Program-made: the position numbers and the translations under genes
In this document: piece after piece, positions 1 to 8,343 of the stretch
How the letters are laid out: each line of letters begins with the position of its first letter
Position numbering within the stretch: the first letter of the stretch is position 1
From: Lysinibacillus composti
Lineage (GTDB): Bacteria > Bacillota > Bacilli > Bacillales_A > Planococcaceae
Length of the DNA stretch: 64,000 bases
Assembly: GCF_016908465.1 (NCBI RefSeq)
Contig: NZ_JAFBDY010000007.1
Span: 62,001 to 126,000 of the forward strand
Direction of reading: 5' to 3'
Notes under the pieces: model-generated
Database searches by the model: none
The model's input: only the letters and a program-made list of their open reading frames with translations
Told to the model about the DNA's origin: nothing

Positions 1-532
1 ATAAAATAACTGCAGTATCTTCATGATCAATTTCAACACAATCAAATAAAGTAGTAATAGAATCTAATTCTTTATTAAATAATTTTACTTTTTCCTTTAC
101 TGACTCTGAAAGAATTGATACTTTTTCTTCTATTTTATTGGATGATTCGCAAATAAGATAACTTTCTACTTGAGGAAAGGCATGGATTCCTTTCTCAATC
201 GTCTTTAAAAATGATTCTTCCGCAATAATTGCTTTAACGTCCCCATTGTTCACAATGTAAGTTATTTCATCCATTGTATAAATAGGGTTAATAGGTATAA
301 CTGTTACACCAGCCCTCATTGCAGCATAAAGTGAAATTAAAAATTCCGGTCTATTCCCAAGTAGTAAAGCAATATGTTCCCCTTTTTGTATATTCAAATG
401 TCTAATAACAGAAGCAAATTGTCCGACAGCTTGTTCAAATTCACCATAGGTAATATCTTTCCCTTTATAATGAAAGGCAATACGATTTGGCTGTTCAAGC
501 GCACGTTGTCGTACTTGTTCAACTAAATTCAA
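1..532 (-). CDS. Acyl-CoA ligase (AMP-binding), N-terminal part, cut by window edge
   Basis: This is the first 177 codons of an AMP-forming acyl-CoA synthetase; the rest lies left of the window. The reading is open from 532 to the edge and shows the N-terminal signature of the family: a short helix (VEQVRQRALEQPNRIAF), then YGEFEQ, LLLGNRPEFL, and the AGVTVIPINPIYT stretch followed by EITYIVNNGDVK. Such enzymes load a fatty or organic acid onto CoA through an acyl-AMP. I start it at TTG 532, which has a G-rich ribosome binding site at about 544-552; the nearer ATG at 539 reads into a stop after six codons. B. subtilis has the long-chain ligase YhfL in the equivalent region, so a long-chain fatty acid ligase is likely, but the catalytic P-loop and substrate pocket are not in view. 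Confidence 0.85.
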   Translation of the reverse strand, partial: MNLVEQVRQRALEQPNRIAFHYKGKDITYGEFEQAVGQFASVIRHLNIQKGEHIALLLGNRPEFLISLYAAMRAGVTVIPINPIYTMDEITYIVNNGDVKAIIAEESFLKTIEKGIHAFPQVESYLICESSNKIEEKVSILSESVKEKVKLFNKELDSITTLFDCVEIDHEDTAVIL

Positions 533-699
533 AAAACATACAGCCCCCTTCTAAGCCATAACCAAATTGTATACATTTTGTCAGTCACTAAAACATTGTA
601 AAACAACAATAATTTTCTGACAATATATTTCTACTTTTCAAATAGTTTTTGTTCAAAAATTCAGTTTCTCACTATTTTTTCTAATAAGAGTACATTAAT

Positions 700-750
700 T
701 TTAAGCTGCGAACGCTAGCTCCGAGGGCAACTGAAGCAAAACGGGTGTTC
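700..750. repeat. Fragment related to the 29.74 kb palindrome
   Basis: The words GAACGC.AGCTCC followed by a GGCAACT/GACAACT-like tract at about 703-730 match one arm of the large palindrome at 29741-29860. It sits between the end of the permease gene and the acyl-CoA ligase promoter. It may be a decayed copy of the same element. The match is short and was found by eye. Confidence 0.35.
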
Positions 751-764
751 TTCACTTTTCTTTA

Positions 765-2696
765 CTAATTTCGAACATGTGCAATATAACGCCAACGGAT
801 TAAATAATAATAGATTACTTGTACTAAGACTAATAATACAAAAGATAAAACAAATTCCTTTACGATTGATATATTAGCAATGTCTTGCAAAATCTTTTGT
901 AACATGAAAAAAGCAAAGATAATATGCATCATAGCAATTCCCCATGGGAGGAAAAATTGCGGAAATAAATAATGTGAAACAAGGGTCTTCAACTCATTAT
1001 CCGCTAAGCCCATTCGTTTCAGCACATCAAACTTTCTTTTCTCTGCATCTAGATTTGTATACAGTTTAAAATAAATAAAACTACCTGCTGCTAACAAAAA
1101 GACTGCTGCAACTAATAAACCAACTAACGTAAATAAAGAATAGGTTGCTAATAGGTACGAATAACTCAATCCAGCATTTTCAAAATAAAATGGTAAAGAA
1201 TACTTATCTTTTAAATACTCATTTGAAACTATTCTAAAAATATCTAAACCAATATCAGTCGTTTCAATCCATTGTGGAATATCGAACGTAAATAAATGAT
1301 ACCCAGGTTCTTCGTCCGGGAAACCACTAAATGGTTTTTTTAATTTTTTAAAATCTCCATCACTAATAATAATTGAGTTTAAACTAACAATCGAACTAGG
1401 GAAAATCAACTCCGGATAAACACGATCAATCGTAATGGGTATATGATTTTCGACCAAAACAGTTCGGACTTTTGTTTTCGATAATTCCTTTATGGATTCT
1501 TCTGTATAAGGTATGAACATTGCTTCCCCTGGTAATAAACGAACCATTGGATAACCATAAGAAAATAATAGACTATTGATATCGGACTCTCTAAACACTT
1601 CTACCTCAAATTGAGTAAAGGAAGACGTTTGTTTAACAACATCAAAGTGTGTCATATGATAGGACAATCCCTTATCCTCTAATTGTTTAACAATCGAAGA
1701 AATATGCATCTCTTCATAGGGATTATCTGTATGTCCTTTGTAAATTAATCCAAGAGGGTTTAATTTATCGTATTGAGATGTGTACGATGACAACGTAGCA
1801 AGCGTTCCAATACATAAAAAGGCTAAAGATGATACCATCGTTACAATAAAAAACATTCTCCCATTATTCTTCATAATAAATGTCTGTTCTGCAATAGAGA
1901 GCATGTTTGCGTTTTTCCAATATAATTTCTTTTTCTTTCTAATTGCCTCCAATAAGTACTGAGTCGTATCAGAAAAGAATAAATATGTCCCCACTGTTAT
2001 ACATAACAAGACTAATGAAGCAATAGATATGACAGTTGCTTTTGTTGTGAAAAGAGCCAAAAGATATCCAGCAGCTATTAAAACCATTGCAAGGATTGCC
2101 TTTTTTCGAGAATAACTTTTATGGACAATTTCATTTTTATGGCCCTTCATGTAATCAATTAACTTTCGTTCTGATGAAAGATTCACACTAAGTTTAGTAA
2201 TGACGATAAAAGCACTTGAATAAACGGTTACCGTTAATAAAAACGGCTTCCATGAAAAATATAAAGGAAGGTCCTCTAACATAAGTATTTCACGGACGAT
2301 CATGAAGAAGAACTTTGAAAAGGCATAGCCAAATATCATCCCTAGGAAAATTGAAATTGTACCAATTAAGAGCGTTTCTAAAAAGATAAGTTTACTTAGC
2401 TGTCTTTTTTCCATTCCTAAGTGCAAAAGAATAGCAAATTCCTTACCTCTGGCCTCTAAAAATGCCTTCATGGAGTAAAAAATAAAGAACCAAGAAAATA
2501 ATACTAAGATAACTTCCGCTATCACCATTCCGAGTATAGGTACATTTCCTAATAATCCGTCTTCAATCTCTGGATGAAATACCAACATAGAATAAATAAA
2601 AAACACAAAAACCGAAAAGAAGCTCGCCATAAAAAAGGCCGCATAGATTCGAAAGTTCCGAACGACATTACGGTAAGCGAATTGATGTAAGGTCAC
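765..2696 (-). CDS. BceB-type ABC transporter permease (FtsX family)
   Basis: This 643-residue membrane protein is the permease of a Bce-type peptide-antibiotic transporter. The N-terminal segment MTLHQFAYRNVVRN, four clustered membrane segments in the first 180 residues, two more groups in the middle, a large extracytoplasmic domain (about residues 310-500) and a C-terminal group of three segments give the ten-segment layout of the family. In characterised systems the large loop binds the peptide and the transporter both removes it from its lipid target and signals to the partner kinase. The start overlaps the end of the ATPase gene by 29 bp, so translation is probably coupled. It is the last gene of the regulator-kinase-ATPase-permease unit. 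The peptide recognised cannot be read from sequence. Confidence 0.9.
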   Translation of the reverse strand: MTLHQFAYRNVVRNFRIYAAFFMASFFSVFVFFIYSMLVFHPEIEDGLLGNVPILGMVIAEVILVLFSWFFIFYSMKAFLEARGKEFAILLHLGMEKRQLSKLIFLETLLIGTISIFLGMIFGYAFSKFFFMIVREILMLEDLPLYFSWKPFLLTVTVYSSAFIVITKLSVNLSSERKLIDYMKGHKNEIVHKSYSRKKAILAMVLIAAGYLLALFTTKATVISIASLVLLCITVGTYLFFSDTTQYLLEAIRKKKKLYWKNANMLSIAEQTFIMKNNGRMFFIVTMVSSLAFLCIGTLATLSSYTSQYDKLNPLGLIYKGHTDNPYEEMHISSIVKQLEDKGLSYHMTHFDVVKQTSSFTQFEVEVFRESDINSLLFSYGYPMVRLLPGEAMFIPYTEESIKELSKTKVRTVLVENHIPITIDRVYPELIFPSSIVSLNSIIISDGDFKKLKKPFSGFPDEEPGYHLFTFDIPQWIETTDIGLDIFRIVSNEYLKDKYSLPFYFENAGLSYSYLLATYSLFTLVGLLVAAVFLLAAGSFIYFKLYTNLDAEKRKFDVLKRMGLADNELKTLVSHYLFPQFFLPWGIAMMHIIFAFFMLQKILQDIANISIVKEFVLSFVLLVLVQVIYYYLIRWRYIAHVRN

Positions 2697-3444
2697 CTAC
2701 TTGCCCTCCTCCTAACAAACTAAGCACATTTAATATGCGTTGGAAAAAAGTTTGGCGCCTGTCATCACGATAGATTTCATTAAAGTACTCTCCATCTTTT
2801 ATAAACAAAACACGATCACAGAAACTTGCTGCGATTGGATCATGGGTAACCATGACGATCGTCGAATGTCTCTCTTTATTAATTTTACTTAGTAAATCTA
2901 GTACTTCTTTAGAATTGTTGGAATCTAGGTTTCCTGTCGGTTCATCCGCTAAAATAATGTTAGGTTCATGAATTAATGCCCTTGCGATTGCAGTACGTTG
3001 CGCCTGTCCACCGGAAATTTCGTTGGGACGCTTATATAAAAATGAATGTAAGCCTAATTTCTCCACTAGTCCCTTTAATCGTTCCTCCATCACATGTACT
3101 GGTTGTTGATCTAAAGTTAGTGGTAATACAATATTTTCTTCTACTGTAAGTGTTGGTAAAAGATTGAAGTCTTGGAACACAAACCCTAGCTGTCTTCGAC
3201 GAAAATAAGCTAGCTCTGTTTTACTTAAAAAATGTGGCGTAATGCCATTTAAAATAATCTCACCTGAAGTTGGTTGGTCAATTGTGGAAATTAAATTAAG
3301 TAAAGTCGTCTTCCCACTACCTGAAGGACCCATCACAGCAATAAATTGCCCCTTTTCAACTTCAAAGCTTAGTTGATTTAACGCACGATGTGTTACTTTT
3401 CCTTCATAAACCTTTGTTACATCCTTCAATTGTAAAATTGGCAT
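2668..3444 (-). CDS. BceA-type ABC transporter ATPase
   Basis: A 258-residue ATP-binding subunit of the MacB/LolD class. Walker A is GPSGSGKTT (about residues 39-47), the Q-loop is FQDFNLLP, the signature is ISGGQAQRTAIARAL and Walker B is IILADEPTGNLD, with the switch histidine in VTHD. All catalytic residues are present. It powers the permease encoded immediately downstream, with which it overlaps by 29 bp; the C-terminal tail after about residue 225 is longer than the minimal domain. Upstream is the intramembrane sensor kinase (22 bp away), so the four genes form one transcription unit for sensing and detoxifying a cell-envelope antibiotic, as known for BceRS-AB, YxdJK-LM and PsdRS-AB. Confidence 0.92.
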   Translation of the reverse strand: MPILQLKDVTKVYEGKVTHRALNQLSFEVEKGQFIAVMGPSGSGKTTLLNLISTIDQPTSGEIILNGITPHFLSKTELAYFRRRQLGFVFQDFNLLPTLTVEENIVLPLTLDQQPVHVMEERLKGLVEKLGLHSFLYKRPNEISGGQAQRTAIARALIHEPNIILADEPTGNLDSNNSKEVLDLLSKINKERHSTIVMVTHDPIAASFCDRVLFIKDGEYFNEIYRDDRRQTFFQRILNVLSLLGGGQVGDLTSIRLP

Positions 3445-3466
3445 GATTAATCCCTCATTTAATCTG

Positions 3467-4447
3467 TTATTTAAATATTAGTGTTATGGTTGTTCCAACT
3501 CCAACTTGTGAGGTGATGATTAATTCGTGATTTAACTTTTCACATATTTCTTTTGCTAAAAATAACCCCATACCAGTAGACTCTCCAGTTTTCCGACCAT
3601 TTTCTCCTGTAAAGAATGGTTTGGTCACTCGTGAAATATCCGATTGTGGTATGCCAATTCCTTCATCCTTGATTGTTAGAGTTATAGAAGAATCGGTTTT
3701 TTCTGCAAAAAATAATACCTTTTTATTTGGTTCAAATGTATATTTAACTGCATTCGTTACAAATTGCCCTAATACGAACCTTAACCATTTTGAATCACTT
3801 GCCACAATAAGATCTTCATCAATTTTCGTTTCTGGGAACACCCGATGTGTAATAAATAAACGTTTGTTCTCATTGATTGTTGCATTCACAATCTGTTTTA
3901 GATGAACTTGTTCAACTTGCATATCTTCCTCAAAATTTTCAAGTCTTGCGTTCATCAAGACCATCTCAATCCCTCTTTTTAGGCGATCCACTTCTTCTTG
4001 AACACTTTTTTTATCAAGAGGATCTCCTTCCTGTAATAGTAATTCTAGTACTGAAATCGGAGTTTTCATTTGATGGATCCATTGATTTAAAAATTGATCG
4101 TGTCTATTTTTCACCGCATACAATGTTTGCACCTCATGTTGATATAATCGGTACAATTCATGAAAGTAGTCCTCAGTCTGGGAATGTTCTGGTGACTTCG
4201 CATTTTTCTGTAAAGCGTCTTCCATCGAATTTGGTAAGTGTACAATTCGATTTAAGTAATTCTTTCGCATAATAAAACGCGCTGCCAAAAACGAAGTAAT
4301 TAACACAATGCTAATTACAACAGAATAAACAGCTGTATCAATATTACGAAAACCATCTAACCAATAGAGAGAGAGTATGAACAAAACAACAATTAGTTCA
4401 AAGATTACAAATGAAATGTTCTCTTTTATAAAAAGCCGTAAACTCAT
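3467..4447 (-). CDS. BceS-like intramembrane-sensing histidine kinase
   Basis: This 326-residue kinase has only two membrane helices (about residues 11-29 and 38-58) with a very short outside loop, the hallmark of intramembrane-sensing kinases that take their signal from the partner transporter. The phosphoacceptor is H125 in NQWIHQMKTPIS, and the ATPase domain shows DEGIGIPQSDI and GMGLFLAKEI. Its start codon overlaps the last base of the regulator gene, and the ATPase gene follows after 22 bp. It should phosphorylate the adjacent OmpR-type regulator when the BceAB-like transporter meets its peptide substrate. The architecture and gene order leave little doubt about the family; the ligand is unknown. 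Confidence 0.92.
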   Translation of the reverse strand: MSLRLFIKENISFVIFELIVVLFILSLYWLDGFRNIDTAVYSVVISIVLITSFLAARFIMRKNYLNRIVHLPNSMEDALQKNAKSPEHSQTEDYFHELYRLYQHEVQTLYAVKNRHDQFLNQWIHQMKTPISVLELLLQEGDPLDKKSVQEEVDRLKRGIEMVLMNARLENFEEDMQVEQVHLKQIVNATINENKRLFITHRVFPETKIDEDLIVASDSKWLRFVLGQFVTNAVKYTFEPNKKVLFFAEKTDSSITLTIKDEGIGIPQSDISRVTKPFFTGENGRKTGESTGMGLFLAKEICEKLNHELIITSQVGVGTTITLIFK

Positions 4448-5151
4448 TACATTTCCTCCGCACTTAAGATAAACCTATAACCCGCTCCACGTACGGTTTC
4501 AATGACTGAAACAACTCCATAATCCGTCAGTTTTTTTCGAACCCTTGTCATATTTACATTTAAAGTATTTTCATCGACAAAGGCTTGGTCATCCCATAGT
4601 TCCTCTAATAACTTTTCTCTTGGAACGACCTTTGGGGATTCACTTAGTAAAAGCTCTAAAATAGTACATTCTTTTTTCTGTAACGGAATTACATCATCCT
4701 TCAGGTGTAACTCCATTCTTTCAAGGTAAAGTGTTAATTGCCCTACCTTAATTGTCCTCTCTTCTAGTCTTACTGAATACTCACCATAAGTTCTCCTTAA
4801 ATGGCTTTTGATTTTCGCTAGAACAATCTCATAATTAAACGGTTTTGTAATAAAGTCATCGCCGCCATTTTCTAATGCGAAGATTTGGTCCATTTCTCCA
4901 GATCGTGCGGATATAAAGATAATTGGACAAGTTGTGTGTTGACGAAGCTGTCGACACCAGTAATACCCATCATAGGAAGGTAAATTAATATCTAGTAAAA
5001 CAATATGGGGGTCAAAAGCTATACACTCTTCGATAATTCCTTCAAAATTTTGTACAACTTCAACCTCATATTGATATTTCCTTAAAGTTTCTGCTAATAA
5101 TGTTGCGATTTTCATATCATCTTCAACGATAAATATTCGTGTATTTTCCAT
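4447..5151 (-). CDS. BceR-like OmpR-family response regulator
   Basis: A receiver domain (IFIVEDDMKIATLLA; phosphorylation Asp in VLLDINLPSYDG near residue 54; KPF at the end) is followed by a winged-helix DNA-binding domain (ECTILELLLSES, DENTLNVNMTRVRKKL, IETVRGAGYRF). It is the first gene of the four-gene Bce-type unit and should activate the transporter genes and possibly its own. Two in-frame ATG codons are six bases apart (5157 and 5151); the GAGGTGG ribosome binding site fits the second better. The divergent promoter region up to 5392 is AT-rich, and I could not fix a regulator binding site in it. Confidence 0.92.
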   Translation of the reverse strand: MENTRIFIVEDDMKIATLLAETLRKYQYEVEVVQNFEGIIEECIAFDPHIVLLDINLPSYDGYYWCRQLRQHTTCPIIFISARSGEMDQIFALENGGDDFITKPFNYEIVLAKIKSHLRRTYGEYSVRLEERTIKVGQLTLYLERMELHLKDDVIPLQKKECTILELLLSESPKVVPREKLLEELWDDQAFVDENTLNVNMTRVRKKLTDYGVVSVIETVRGAGYRFILSAEEM

Positions 5152-5392
5152 TTTCATTCCACCTCTTCAGCTTTGAAAAGTTCATGCTAATTGTAACAGA
5201 TTATAAGAATATTACGTGATACCTACGCACTCATCTTTTTTAAGAACTTTACAAATCAGAGCCGCAAGCATGCAATTTCACTTTTAAGAACAAAATTCTT
5301 ATTAATAATTGATGTTAAAACCCACTCACACCTTACATTTCACTGCTTCCATTGCTTTAAAAAATAATTGTCTAAAAATTTCCGATTTCATA

Positions 5393-5421
5393 TTGACGAA
5401 AGCTAACTGTTATAATACAAT
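5393..5421 (+). promoter_or_regulatory. Sigma-A-type promoter of yhfH
   Basis: A -35 hexamer TTGACG at 5393-5398 and a -10 hexamer TACAAT at 5416-5421 are separated by 17 bp. This places a transcription start about 45 bp before the YhfH start codon. An overlapping TATAAT at 5411 is badly spaced from the same -35. Confidence 0.55.
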
Positions 5422-5474
5422 GTAAATAATCAACTCAGTAATATAACAGATTGTCCAGAAGGAGGGGCTCCACA

Positions 5475-5600
5475 ATGTTAGAGAATGTAGTTGAATTCTT
5501 CAAGAACTTACCTGAAAAAGTTTGTGTTCAATGCGGTGATAAAATCGAAGAGCAAAGTGAATGCTACAGCAACACTTGTGATAAATGTAACTCTCTATAA
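5475..5600 (+). CDS. yhfH: YhfH family small Cys-rich protein
   Basis: This 41-residue protein has two CxxC pairs (C17/C20 and C35/C38) plus C30, with the conserved beginning FFKNLPEKVC. It matches the YhfH family of Bacillales, whose function is unknown; the paired cysteines suggest a small zinc ribbon. A strong ribosome binding site (AAGGAGG) lies at 5459-5465, and a promoter and a terminator frame it as a single-gene unit. The product is too short for ordinary gene callers but coding is well supported by the family match, the ribosome binding site and the promoter/terminator framing. B. subtilis carries yhfH in the same general neighbourhood. Confidence 0.85.
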   Translation: MLENVVEFFKNLPEKVCVQCGDKIEEQSECYSNTCDKCNSL

Positions 5601-5695
5601 TCGGTTTTATTATTGATACACTATGCTTATTTTAAATCGCCAACAACTCTTGATTTCAACAAGATGAACCTATAATTAAATTGCTTACATGTAAA

Positions 5696-5732
5696 ATCCT
5701 CAAAGCACGCTCATGCTTTGAGGATTCTTTTT
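5696..5732 (+). terminator. Terminator after yhfH
   Basis: A perfect 12-bp stem (5696-5707 with 5714-5725) and a 6-nt loop are followed by TCTTTTT. It ends yhfH and may also stop the converging lipoprotein operon, whose last stop codon lies at its edge. Confidence 0.85.
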
Positions 5733-6261
5733 AATGTGAGGAGTGTTCTCCATCACTTTCTGTATTCATTTTGGAATGGTCATCTGTACTAGTGTGTTCT
5801 TCCATATTTTCACCTGTATCACTGCTTTCGTCTTCAATGACTTTGCTCATATCCGGGTTTCCAGCAATAATTTGTTGCTTCGGCATGGTGTGCATTCCTC
5901 GCGCAGTTGTGTGAGCAAACATATAATAAACGCCGTCATGATCGAAAGTTATTTCCGCTTTATAAACACCATCTGCATCTAGCTTGCCTTCTATCATTTT
6001 AGCCTCTTCACGATGTCCGGATTCCCAAACTTCGAATTTAACAGATTCAGCATCATTAATATTTTCATTATTTTGTGTTACATGCGCTGCTAGTTCAACC
6101 GTTTCGTTAACCGCTACTTTCTCCGGTGTTAAGATGTGAACTTTTACTTCTAACGCCGAAACATCGACCGGTTCATCATTTGTATCGATCTCTGGTTCAT
6201 TTGAAGAACATCCTAAAAGGAATAGCGGCACTGCTATTAAACTAACTAACCACTTTTTCAT
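5731..6261 (-). CDS. FixH/YtkA-like lipoprotein
   Basis: The first 18 residues form a lipoprotein signal ending in FLLGC, so the mature protein is anchored outside the membrane at C18. Residues about 35-135 look like the beta-sandwich FixH/YtkA-like domain (EVKVHILTPEKVAVNETVELAAHV, then FEVWESGHREE and DHDGVYYMFAHTTARGMHTMP). The tail is rich in His, Asp, Glu and Ser (DDHSKMN, GEHSSH). It follows directly on the kinase gene (no gap) in a four-gene operon with a response regulator and a propeller lipoprotein. The His/Met content would fit metal or envelope sensing, but that is inference; FixH-like domains in lipoproteins have no settled role. Confidence 0.75.
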   Translation of the reverse strand: MKKWLVSLIAVPLFLLGCSSNEPEIDTNDEPVDVSALEVKVHILTPEKVAVNETVELAAHVTQNNENINDAESVKFEVWESGHREEAKMIEGKLDADGVYKAEITFDHDGVYYMFAHTTARGMHTMPKQQIIAGNPDMSKVIEDESSDTGENMEEHTSTDDHSKMNTESDGEHSSH

Positions 6262-7653
6262 TTATATTTCCTCCATACATGGTATTGTAATTGTTACGAT
6301 TGTACCTTTTCCTAACTCGCTTACTATTGCTAGCTTACCATTATGTTGTGTGACGAGTTGATCTACAATGCTTAACCCTAACCCACTTCCACCGTCTGCA
6401 CGGCTTCTTGCTTTATTTACACGATAAAACCTCTCGGTAATATGAGGTAAATCTTCAGAAGGAATACCAATTCCATTATCGGCAATTTCAATCACTGCCT
6501 TTTCCTTCATTATTTTAGTCATTATGTTAACTTTTGAGCCTACCATCGAATAACGGATTGCGTTTTCAATGACATTGATAAAAATTTGCTTTAACTTTTC
6601 TTCATTGGCAAGGGCAATAATATTTTCATCTAATGAAACGCTTAGTGTAATTTTCTTATTTTCTGCTTGCTGTTCCAATAGTTTTACAGAATCCCTAACT
6701 GTTTCAGCTAATACAATTGGGTATAGTTCTAGATCCTCTATATTATTTTTAGACCTTGCGAGCTGAAATATTTCATTTGTTAGTCTTTCCATTCTGTTTG
6801 CTTCACGAACAATTAACTCCATCGCCTCTTCTTTCTCTTTTCCTTCAACGAAGTTATTTTGAATGGCTTCACTATATCCTTTCACATAACTAATGGGTGT
6901 TCTCAGCTCATGGGAAACAGTTGCAAGAAACGTTCTTTGCTCCTCATCTTCTCTCTGAATTTCAGCAGCCATTTCATTAAAGGCTTCCGAAAGCTTTCCA
7001 ATCTCATCTTTTGATGTAACACTAACCCGAGTTTCATAATTTCGCCGAGACATATTTTCTACTGCTTCATGTAATTCATTTAAAGGTTTCATAAGGAGTT
7101 GAATCCCTTTACGGACGAAATATCCTACGACAATAGCAAATAGTAAGACACTACTAATAAGAATGACCACTTCCTTTTTCGGAAGCTCGCTTATCTTCGC
7201 TAATGGGTAGTAAAGATACAATATCCCTTCTAAACGATCTTGATCAGTTAGTGGTAAGATAACGGAAATGACTTGTCGATCAAATCTCTTTTCATATCCT
7301 ATTTTGGTAATATAATCTCCCTGAAGTAATTGCTTTCGCTCATCAGTACCAATCAATGTATCGTAATCAATTTCAAACGGTAAACAGGCACTTAACTCTT
7401 TAGGATTGCGAACGGCAAACACTTTGTAATTTGAAAACAGATTATACTGATCAACCTTGTCAACTAGTTCATCCGTCACTTTCCCACCGATGTACATTGT
7501 TTGTAGATTTTCTCCTACCTCAACCATCGAATCTTTCGTATGTTCTACATACAATTGCTCATAAATGATATCAGTAAAGACATACATAAATGCAATGGTA
7601 ATAAATAAAAAGACGAGGATTAATGCCCATATTTTAATTGATAATTTTTTCAT
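6262..7653 (-). CDS. Sensor histidine kinase with HAMP domain
   Basis: A classical 463-residue sensor kinase: membrane helix at about 8-30, an outside sensor region of about 130 residues, a second helix at about 166-184, a HAMP linker (LNELHEAVENMSRRNYE), the dimerisation domain with phosphoacceptor H248 in SHELRTPISYVKGY, and an ATPase domain with NAIRYS, DNGIGIP and GSGLGLSIVDQLV. It lies in an operon between its response regulator and a FixH-like lipoprotein, with no intergenic space on either side. The two lipoproteins made from the same operon are candidates for accessory sensors of this kinase. The stimulus is unknown. Confidence 0.9.
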   Translation of the reverse strand: MKKLSIKIWALILVFLFITIAFMYVFTDIIYEQLYVEHTKDSMVEVGENLQTMYIGGKVTDELVDKVDQYNLFSNYKVFAVRNPKELSACLPFEIDYDTLIGTDERKQLLQGDYITKIGYEKRFDRQVISVILPLTDQDRLEGILYLYYPLAKISELPKKEVVILISSVLLFAIVVGYFVRKGIQLLMKPLNELHEAVENMSRRNYETRVSVTSKDEIGKLSEAFNEMAAEIQREDEEQRTFLATVSHELRTPISYVKGYSEAIQNNFVEGKEKEEAMELIVREANRMERLTNEIFQLARSKNNIEDLELYPIVLAETVRDSVKLLEQQAENKKITLSVSLDENIIALANEEKLKQIFINVIENAIRYSMVGSKVNIMTKIMKEKAVIEIADNGIGIPSEDLPHITERFYRVNKARSRADGGSGLGLSIVDQLVTQHNGKLAIVSELGKGTIVTITIPCMEEI

Positions 7654-8343
7654 TTAAATTTTTTCAAAGCGATAGCCAATACCCCATACTGTTTGTATGT
7701 AATCGCTTGCTTCCTTTGATTCTTTTGCAAGTTTTAAACGTAGTGTCTTAATATGAGTATCAACAGTTCTTGTCCCACCTGCATATTCCATATCCCAAAC
7801 TCGTTCTAAAAGTTGCTCCCTTGAATAAACGATATCTGGATTTTTTACAAATAAATATAAAAGTTCAAATTCCTTTAATGTTAATGGGATATGTTGATTA
7901 CTCACAAAGGCTTTTCTAGCTACTTCATCAATCTTAATTGGACCAAACTCAATTGTTTTATGAGTTATTTGTGTATCACTCTTTCCAGTTCGTCTTAAAA
8001 CCGCTGTTATTCTTGCGACAAGTTCACTTGCTGTAAATGGCTTTACAATGTAATCGTCCCCACCAATTGTTAAACCCTTTACTTTGTCATCGTTAGCGTC
8101 ACGTGCGGTTAAGAAAATAACGGGAACCGAGGAGATTTTCCTTATATTTTCGCAAACGACAAATCCATCTTCCCCTGGCATCATCACATCTAATAACACA
8201 AGATCGATATCTTCATTAAAGATTGTATTATAAGCCTCTTCACCATTTGAAGCCGTATATGTCTTAAAGTTATATTTTGATAGAATCATTTTAACTAAAT
8301 TACGCATGTCTTTTTCATCATCAACGATTAATATAGTCGTCAT
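7654..8343 (-). CDS. OmpR-family response regulator
   Basis: The receiver domain begins TTILIVDDEKDMRNLV and carries the phosphorylation Asp in LVLLDVMMPGEDG with the conserved Lys in VKPFTASEL. The C-terminal winged helix shows LTLKEFELLYLFVKNP, SREQLLERVWD and TRTVDTHIKTLRLKL. Its start overlaps the stop of the propeller-lipoprotein gene by 4 bp (ATGA), so the two are translationally coupled, and its stop abuts the kinase gene. It resembles the ResD/YycF-like branch of Bacillales regulators. Targets cannot be read from this window; self-regulation of the operon is probable by analogy. Confidence 0.9.
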   Translation of the reverse strand: MTTILIVDDEKDMRNLVKMILSKYNFKTYTASNGEEAYNTIFNEDIDLVLLDVMMPGEDGFVVCENIRKISSVPVIFLTARDANDDKVKGLTIGGDDYIVKPFTASELVARITAVLRRTGKSDTQITHKTIEFGPIKIDEVARKAFVSNQHIPLTLKEFELLYLFVKNPDIVYSREQLLERVWDMEYAGGTRTVDTHIKTLRLKLAKESKEASDYIQTVWGIGYRFEKI

